DNA of 64,000 nucleotides from Nemertoderma westbladi (Eukaryota; Xenacoelomorpha; Nemertodermatida; Nemertodermatidae): contig JAUCBJ010005876.1 of assembly GCA_032718475.1 (NCBI GenBank), positions 1 through 64,000 of the forward strand, written 5' to 3'. Below the pieces are notes generated by a model that worked only from the letters and a program-made list of their open reading frames with translations, was not told the origin of the DNA and did no database searches. Below are positions 57,206-64,000 of the stretch, in pieces. The position numbers and the translations under genes were made by a program. Each line of letters begins with the position of its first letter. Positions within the stretch are counted from its first letter, which is position 1.

Positions 57206-58111
57206 CCCTATTACCACTGGGGGGGGGGGGGGGGGGGGGGGGGGGATCGGCCCCTTCCTAGTTTTTAATTGCTGTATCTATGCAACCACATCATGTACCT
57301 GCCCAATTATTTTACGAGAATTAGTCAAATTTAATGGCGCATCTTTTTCAAAAAACGGCACTGCAATTAGATTTATACTTTTCGATGTGCGTGCCACCTC
57401 AATATTTGGTCCCCAGCAGAATTTTTTTTTGAAATTTTATAATCTTACAATGTCATTTGTGTATTTATGTTGGGGCTTTATTGATTCTGATTCGTACGGA
57501 GCACTCTACTACTCTATATAAGTATGTAGGTGTAGTGGTACGTCATATTGGTGAACCAAAATTAGGGCGTGGTACTTTTTCAAAATCAGAATAAGTGCCA
57601 CTCCCTGATTTTGGTGCACCAAAAATGACGAACCACTAAGTCTTCAGGCTTCTGTATTACTTTCAAACGATTCAGCGGTCCAGAAAACCTATAAAAAAAT
57701 GCGTTGAAATCAAAACTTGGGGGCATTTTCCGAAAATGGTATTTTTCAAAATTTGAAGTGCCACGCCCACTTCTTAGGTCCACGAAAAATAGCATCCAGT
57801 TCAATTTTCGGAAATTGAATACAATCGCATTCGATTCAGCGTAGTGAAAAATCTACTAACGCTAGCTAACAATGCCACACTATTAGTTTTTAGAATATCA
57901 AAAATTTTATATTTTGTCCTGGGACTACTTCTATTTTTCATGAAAATTATTATAAACACCTTATGAAATTTTAATTTTTTGGATTTGAAAATGTTCTTCG
58001 ATAATGTTTCCCCTATACCCCAAATTTCGTAGGATTTCATTGTATGATTACAAAAATACAGTGGCCGAATCGGCCCCCCGCCAGTGCTGCTAACACCCAG
58101 TGGTAATAGGG
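57206..58111. mobile_element. piggyBac-like MITE flanked by TTAA
   Basis: Perfect 16-bp terminal inverted repeats CCCTATTACCACTGGG (57206-57221) and CCCAGTGGTAATAGGG (58096-58111) are each flanked directly by TTAA (57202-57205 and 58112-58115). A TTAA target duplication with termini starting CCC is the signature of the piggyBac superfamily. Inside the left terminus is a run of 27 G (57219-57245) and then ATCGGCC; the right end has GGCCCCCCG in the matching inverted position. The 906-bp element encodes no transposase and includes imperfect internal inverted repeats around GGTGAACCAAAA/TTTTGGTGCACC (57549-57622). It depends on a transposase supplied elsewhere. Confidence 0.85.
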
Positions 58112-58115
58112 TTAA

Positions 58116-58935
58116 GTTCTGGTTTAGTCATAATAGTATTATATATAACTAACTATAGAAGCTAATTTAAAGGATCTTTGCGAAAATGTAGTTAGACATT
58201 CTGACAAATTGTTGTGATTCAACAATCAGTTACACTCGCTTAACCAGAGGCTCTTTTTGCAGTCACGCATGGAATAGTGAATATACATGAATATTTAGAA
58301 TTCCATGAGTAAATGGTCCATAATTTAGGTTCTAGTCGATATTATTAACTGAGTGTTGTATTCTAGAACGCATAAAATGCGATTCCCGGGAAATATACAG
58401 TAACAGTATATGTAGCAGTTACGGTGTGTCGAATCGACTGGTTTAACTGATATGTATAGTAATACAGGAAAAGGAACAAACATTTTCACATTTAGCAAAT
58501 GTTACACGTGGGCAACATTTTTTTTTAAAAACATGTTCATTTTTTCAAGCACGGGTATATTCTTCCACGAAATATGATGCCTTCTTGAACATACATACAT
58601 ACATACACCCCTACACATACATATGCATACATACATACACACGATGCATAAATTATTCAACTTTCTGATAGGATATTAACTGTTTCCAGTATCCAGTCAA
58701 CTGGCTCCGAGACTACGATTCCCTTGGAATGGCGACATCTTCTCCTCGCTGGCTGTTCTTTAACAAATACACGTGACATTGTCACGTGTTATTACGTTAT
58801 GTAGTAAGGGGTGGATGGTTAATGAATGAATTTGGGATTGCAAAACCATTTAGGATTATATTCCATCGGTTACTTTTGCCTTATTATTGTTTCGTTCGAA
58901 AAGTGAATCCACTGCAGTGAGGAACTTTTCGGTTC
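58116..58935. other. Spacer with (ATAC)n microsatellite at 58589-58642
   Basis: AT-rich spacer. ATAC repeats with interruptions occupy 58589-58642. No gene is seen. Confidence 0.5.
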
Positions 58936-59220
58936 GGTTCTAAAATACTAAATCACAGACTATTAGTGGTCAAATTCCTGGTTCTAGAATACTAATTCAC
59001 AGATTATTAGTGGTCAACTTCCTGGTTCTAGAATACTAAATCACAGACTATTAGTGGTCAACTTCCTGGTTCTAGAATACTAAATCACAGACTATTAGTG
59101 GTCAACTTCCTGGTTCTAGAATACTAATTCACAGACTATTAGTGGTCAACTTCCTGGTTCTAGAATACTAAATCACAGACTATTAGTGGTCAACTTCCTG
59201 GTTCTAGAATACTAAATCAC
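58936..59220. repeat. 44-bp minisatellite, about 6.5 copies
   Basis: Unit: GGTTCTAGAATACTAAATCA then CAGACTATTAGTGGTCAACTTCCT (read as consecutive parts with one shared CA). Units differ only by AAATCAC/AATTCAC and a few other bases, so the array is young. Confidence 0.95.
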
Positions 59221-60134
59221 TATCGGATTCATTCTGGAGTTATACTTCCGGGTTCTACAATTACATAAAACTAGAAGATAAATATAAAATACCATGTCAT
59301 GATATTCTTAAATTCTACGTATATTTTATAGAATCTATATTTTTGGATTGCTGGAATTTACAATCCAATTGCCGCAAATATTAAACGATTGACAAATAAA
59401 CGTAAGCTACGCCCAGAATAGTTTACAGAGTTACTATGCCAACCGCGTCTTCTCTCGGCTCCTATTGGCTAGTCGTCCCTTTTGGTGTCCTGTTGTTTGG
59501 TTCCCCGTAGTCTGCCTGTTCTTCGTGCGGCAATCAGACCGACTTTCCTTCCCGCGGAGGTAGAACGACGAACGGTCGACGGTTTACCGATATGTTGATG
59601 GTTACCACCGCCGTGGGGATGTTCCACGGGCTAAAGGAATAGATAGATATATAGTTAGTTGTTACATTGTAGGGTATATAAAATATATCTAACTTATCAA
59701 CAGAGCCATCACACTCAATGCAAAGTATGACACACCCTTTATGTTTAAGAATATATTTTGGGCGCAACATAAACAGTGGGATGAATAATAGGACATGAGT
59801 TAATATGACACATGGGATCAATAATAATATGGAAAGGAACTGTGAGGTGATAATAGGCCAAGGATAATGTTCTGAGTTGATGGCGTGATAATTAATAGTA
59901 CCCGATAATCATAGATATCGTAGTGATTTCATTAAATTAGTTCAAAAGTTTACGTGAATATGAAACAATATAAGTTCCAATATGACTAGATATAATTATA
60001 ATTTCTTTATTAAAATAAACAACGGAATATTTTAAAGATATACGTATAAAAAAGCATGTAAAATATAGAATCATGTACATAAAATTAAACTACAGCAAAT
60101 GTTACGAATAGCTAGCTGTGTTAGCGGAAGTCTA
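59221..60134. other. Spacer and 3' flank of ARMC3; polyadenylation signal near 60006
   Basis: A somewhat GC-richer segment at 59440-59600 contains an ATTGGC (inverted CCAAT) but no gene I recognise. On the minus strand AATAAA at 60006-60011 lies ~125 bases after the ARMC3 stop and is the likely polyadenylation signal. Confidence 0.45.
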
Positions 60135-63035
60135 TTATTCTAAGTGTTGGTAGTAACTACAGTGGACAGAGTCGGTACGCATGAGATACCCGGGTCTGTA
60201 AATCAAATCGACCACGTAGGATTTAGGGGGGAAATCGGGGGGTGGAGGAGGTGGATCGGGTTTACTTGGTTCGTCTTGGGGGGCCAACTCCGGGACAGTA
60301 ACACCGGATTGCGCCCTACCAGACTGGGCGGTCCCTGACTGTGCAGCTCCAGACTGTGCTGTACGGGGAGCACTCCTTGGCGCCGATTCCACACCCGACT
60401 CCCTCCTAGAAACTCCCCCGTCTTCCCGGATACTTACTGACTTACGGCCTCCGGATATGGCCGTCGACGCCTTACTAACTACTTCCTTAGGATCAACATC
60501 ATCCAAAGGAACATCAACCTCGCTCCTTCCAGTCTCCAGATCCCCGATCTCGTCTCCCATCTCCTGTATATAATTATCGACATCGTCAGTAACTTCCTTA
60601 TCGGCCTCGGTAACTTCCTCAGCTAACAATACTTCGTTCCACGCGCGGTTGTACTGCCCGCGTTCCAACGTACAAGGCAACGCGATTCGATCAGCCAACG
60701 TCTTAAATAACAAAGCGCGATGGTATTGAACCCCGGCGGTTATCCTACCGATTGGAATCACATTGGATCCCAATTCCATCTTAAGTTTACTTATCTCCAA
60801 CTCGTAGGCGAACTCGCCGAGTTTACCTCGTTCAATCGGACCGCCCATCCGCGCAGCCACGAACTCCGCTAGCGCGACCACCTGCTCCAACGTGGTCGCT
60901 AGCGGGAGCACCTCCTCCACCACCGTCTGTATCCACTCCTCGAGCTGCTGATCCCACGGAGTAATAAACTTCTCGGGGAGTTTCTCCGACGGCTGCGGTG
61001 TGACGTCGCCTCCGAGTAAACCCCCTTCCTCGTCGCTACTCGCGACTAAACTTCCACCTCGTTTCGTCTTCGATCGTTTCTTCCCCCGCGCCGAACCCTT
61101 TTTGCTGCTTCCGGTGCTCCTCTGTCGGCTTTCCGGCAACCCCTCGGTATCGGCGGATGACGACGGAACCGGCGTCGACGGAGGTTGAATCTCCACCGAG
61201 TTCACCAACAGAATCGGCCGTTTATCGTTAACTTCCTCGCGGCACAAATCCTCAAGCGGTTTAACCCGGACTTGCGTTTGTATCTGTCCGCAGTCGAAGA
61301 AGCCGTCGGGGATTCTGTCCGAGTAATCCAACCGTCCGGTGAAGGCGTACTTAGCCGGCAGACTGTTATCCAGCATGCGATGGAACGCCCGTTCGGTAAA
61401 GTAGTTCCTCAACGTCACCGAGTTCTGTATGTCGATGAGGACATCCATGGCCTCGTGCTTGGTGAGTTCGGCGGCTGTGTCGGAATCAGCGGCGCACACG
61501 GCCACGGCCCACGCCGCGTTCCGTCTGACCTCACCGGACCCGGATCGGAGTAAATCGACGAGGAGACGAAGACCTCCGGAGTCGCGGATCTCTTGGCGCG
61601 CCGTTCCGTCGACAACAAACACCGAAACGGCAGCAGCGGCGCGGCATTGAACCAACTCGTTCCGACTCGAAAGCGCGTCATTCAGCGCGGTAACGATGCC
61701 GCGCTTTATTATTGCACCCCGAAGCACCTCGTCCGGGGCCATGTTGCTAAGAGCAACCGCAGCGTTCGCCTGACACAATTCGCGCGAATCCCCCAACATC
61801 TTCACGAGAAACTCGACGCCATTTCGGTCGAATACTTCCGCGCAGTTGTATGCGTTACTAGCGGTGATGGTTGCCATGGTGAGTGACGCGGCCTCCCTCG
61901 CGTCATCCTTGTCGCTACGCAACATGGAGACCAAGGGGGCGACGCCGTCATTCCTCCCGATGTAGTCCCTACTGCTGATGTTGTCAGCCATTGTGGCGAG
62001 GGCCCGTGCCGCGGCCGCGCGGACCTTGGTGTCGTTGTCTGTCGACAGCAGCGCGATCAACGGAACCTCTAGCTCCGCTTCGTGGAAGATCTTACAGCTC
62101 TCCGAATGTTTGGCGGCGCGAGAAACTGCGGAGGAGACAGCAGTGCGGGCCTCCACGGTGGTCTCATCGTCCGAGAGGAACTTCATTAACTTGCCGAGGC
62201 CTCCGGAAGAGAAGAGGAGTTCGCAAGTTTCTGGATCCTCTAACATGTTGGATAGAACCCGGAGGCAGTTAGTGTGCTGGGGAAACCAATCCTGCTTGTT
62301 AAGGAACTTCAAACATTCCTCTAGGATGTTGAGATCTCTAAGAGCTTCCCGGTTTACAATGTCCAGACTTAGTTTCTCGAGACAATCCAAAGCGAGGGTC
62401 TGTATCGCCGGATAGTCAGACTTCGTGAGTTCGATTAGTGTCTCCAGTCCGGAGTCTACCTTCCGAACGGATGCGCGTGCTCGGAAGTCCTCCAAGAGCA
62501 ACGAGATCGCCTCCACTGAGTTCTTCTGCACATCTGGGTCCGAACTTTTGAGACATTCGACCAGCAACTCGACCCCGTCTTTGGCGTAGAGCAGCACCTT
62601 GGTGGTGAACTCACGAGCGAGCGAAGCGAGGTATAGAGTCGCGAACTCGTGTGTCACAGTCTCTTCGTCGGGCCCCAACAGCTTCTGGATCGGTTTCACG
62701 TAGACTTTGGGGTCTCGGTGTCTGAGGTTCCGTCGCACTTCGGGGTGCACTGCTAGAACGCCCAACGCCATGACAGCGTTGCGTCTAACAGCCCGCTCCT
62801 CGTGTCTCACCAGTCGCAACAGCGGCTCAACCGCTCCTAATCCCAGAACGACTGACTTGTTGTCGTCGCTTTTCTCGCCGTAGCGGTAAAGCGCTTCACA
62901 AGACCGAACTAACACCTCGTCCTCTGGACTTTCTAAGAGTAGAACCGCAGTCTGGGCGACTTTCGCGTCGACATTAACCGGGTCAAACACGTCTGTTGGT
63001 GGCGGCTCTGCATCCTTCTTTACCTTTTTACCCAT
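60135..63035 (-). CDS. armc3: Armadillo repeat-containing protein 3 (ARMC3), single exon
   Basis: A 966-residue ARMC3 orthologue, a cilium/sperm-flagellum associated protein. The N-terminus MGKKVKKDAEPPPTDVFDP is characteristic, so the ATG at 63035 is preferred; an upstream in-frame ATG at 63068 would add 11 residues. Armadillo repeats fill about residues 20-560 (EPLLRLVRHEERAVRRNAVM, LVSMLRSDKDDAREAASLTM and similar). A basic, serine-rich linker follows. The C-terminal EDR1/CTR1-type peptidase-like domain starts near 701 (MGGPIERGKLGEFAYELEIS, GSNVIPIGRITAGVQYHRAL, YNRAWNEVLL). About 130 acidic and low-complexity residues, including a four-fold AQSG repeat and a proline run, then separate it from its last strand SYVVDLIYRPGYLM. 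The mammalian gene is split into many exons; here there is none. G+C content is far above the flanks. Confidence 0.95.
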   Translation of the reverse strand: MGKKVKKDAEPPPTDVFDPVNVDAKVAQTAVLLLESPEDEVLVRSCEALYRYGEKSDDNKSVVLGLGAVEPLLRLVRHEERAVRRNAVMALGVLAVHPEVRRNLRHRDPKVYVKPIQKLLGPDEETVTHEFATLYLASLAREFTTKVLLYAKDGVELLVECLKSSDPDVQKNSVEAISLLLEDFRARASVRKVDSGLETLIELTKSDYPAIQTLALDCLEKLSLDIVNREALRDLNILEECLKFLNKQDWFPQHTNCLRVLSNMLEDPETCELLFSSGGLGKLMKFLSDDETTVEARTAVSSAVSRAAKHSESCKIFHEAELEVPLIALLSTDNDTKVRAAAARALATMADNISSRDYIGRNDGVAPLVSMLRSDKDDAREAASLTMATITASNAYNCAEVFDRNGVEFLVKMLGDSRELCQANAAVALSNMAPDEVLRGAIIKRGIVTALNDALSSRNELVQCRAAAAVSVFVVDGTARQEIRDSGGLRLLVDLLRSGSGEVRRNAAWAVAVCAADSDTAAELTKHEAMDVLIDIQNSVTLRNYFTERAFHRMLDNSLPAKYAFTGRLDYSDRIPDGFFDCGQIQTQVRVKPLEDLCREEVNDKRPILLVNSVEIQPPSTPVPSSSADTEGLPESRQRSTGSSKKGSARGKKRSKTKRGGSLVASSDEEGGLLGGDVTPQPSEKLPEKFITPWDQQLEEWIQTVVEEVLPLATTLEQVVALAEFVAARMGGPIERGKLGEFAYELEISKLKMELGSNVIPIGRITAGVQYHRALLFKTLADRIALPCTLERGQYNRAWNEVLLAEEVTEADKEVTDDVDNYIQEMGDEIGDLETGRSEVDVPLDDVDPKEVVSKASTAISGGRKSVSIREDGGVSRRESGVESAPRSAPRTAQSGAAQSGTAQSGRAQSGVTVPELAPQDEPSKPDPPPPPPDFPPKSYVVDLIYRPGYLMRTDSVHCSYYQHLE

Positions 63036-64000
63036 ATTGTATGAATTATAGTTATTTAATTTTAACACTTAAAGTCGCGAAGCTAAATTAAACCGATAAA
63101 TCTAAATGTAAAGTAATAATAAAAAGGAAGACAAGGAAGGCAGTTTAATACATACAGTAAGGATTCCTGACATAGAAACAATAATTACCGAGGTTCCAAT
63201 AGGGTAAATAATTGACAGGTTGACTGGACCGGTTTGTTTTTTAGTTTGGACAACTTTGTATTAATGTTTACAACGTTGCTAGGTAACGTTTCAGCTGGAT
63301 TATTTGGTGCGCCATCTAGCTTAACATATACTTACTGCATTTTGTTGGCAAAAATCACCACTGATTATATAACATGCTACAAACAAACTTACGTATTTAA
63401 AATGGATAAACAAACAATAATAGTTTTAATTGAAATAATGAATAATAGTGTTTTATAAATTTCAACCCGGAAACATGTTTTGTTTATAATAATTTCCTTA
63501 AATTTATTAAATATTGTATTTGATAAATAATTGTTTACATTATTGGCGTCCTAAACCTTAATTAAGATTACCGGATAAAGTTACCCTAAAGCTAAGAAAA
63601 ACATAAAAATTAGCCAAATTTCTTAGATTATGATTTCGTGTTAATAAATTATTAATAAAGAAGAAAAAGTATGATAAAATAATAGTTACGCTAAGTTCAG
63701 AATTGTATTTGGTAAATTGTATTCTTCAATCAATACGTCGGGAGCAGAAACTATCATCATTACTTAGCGAAAAGATTTACCAGAGACAGTCGGGGTCGAA
63801 CTCTAAACCTTTAATTGACGCTACACCGAAGATACCACTATACCTAGAAGACATGATCACATGCCAATGTAAACTGGGACTGTAATTATTACTGAATTAC
63901 TGGTAATGTAAATGTTATTTTGCAAAATACAACCAACGACATATTTTACAACTCAAACAATAATCGTTTTATCATTATTGTGTAAACAATAGTTTACCAA
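63036..64000. other. 5' flank of ARMC3, no further gene recognised
   Basis: AT-rich sequence to the window end. It must hold the ARMC3 5' UTR and promoter, but no TATA box is clear. The open frames at 63234-63458 and 63703-63885 have no known domain. Confidence 0.45.

Noticed and set aside
61000-62415. Open frames on the plus strand opposite ARMC3
   Set aside because: They mirror the GC-rich minus-strand coding sequence; the minus frame has full-length homology to ARMC3.

Overview
The window is animal nuclear DNA. It has spliceosomal U2 snRNA genes of metazoan type, a POU class III homeobox gene with GT-AG introns, a pentameric nicotinic-type receptor subunit, an ARMC3 orthologue (a protein of ciliated/flagellated animals), and LINE and Penelope-like retrotransposon fragments. 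Low coding density, AT-rich spacers, recurrent short palindromes (ACCGGT, TAGGCCTA) and abundant minisatellites suggest a marine invertebrate. I cannot place it in a phylum from the sequence alone.

Layout. 1-20 kb is repeat territory: fragments of one LINE family, a G-rich ~30-bp minisatellite split by a LINE insertion (about 3.2-5.3 kb), Penelope-like 3' ends carrying a GIY-YIG nuclease module, and two copies of a 1.4-kb segment each holding a U2 snRNA gene (10.1-11.5 and 15.2-16.6 kb). The longest LINE copy (17.5-19.4 kb) is 5'-truncated and frameshifted. 21.3-24.3 kb is a 52-bp minisatellite. A hAT-like MITE and then an intronless nicotinic receptor subunit gene follow (25.5-26.9 kb). 29.5-32.1 kb is a 51-bp minisatellite interrupted by a foldback-like element whose inverted arms are themselves tandem arrays. 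The POU3 gene lies at 33.3-37.7 kb in three coding exons. Two more minisatellites follow (38.5-39.3 kb, 20-bp unit; 41.0-44.5 kb, 101-bp unit), then a long stretch with no recognisable gene (44.5-55.8 kb) that holds a second hAT-like MITE. On the minus strand are a single-exon short-chain dehydrogenase/reductase (55.9-56.7 kb) and a single-exon ARMC3 gene (60.1-63.0 kb), separated by a piggyBac-like MITE and a 44-bp minisatellite.

The protein genes do not form a pathway: a neuronal/ectodermal transcription factor, a ligand-gated cation channel subunit, an oxidoreductase and a ciliary armadillo protein. Three of the four are intronless in the coding region, while the POU3 gene, whose vertebrate counterparts are intronless, has introns here. 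The most distinctive content is in the repeats: a foldback-like element with an 8-bp target duplication, non-autonomous elements with readable termini and target sites, long poly(C)/poly(G) runs of which several sit at or beside element ends, and six minisatellites covering roughly one sixth of the window.
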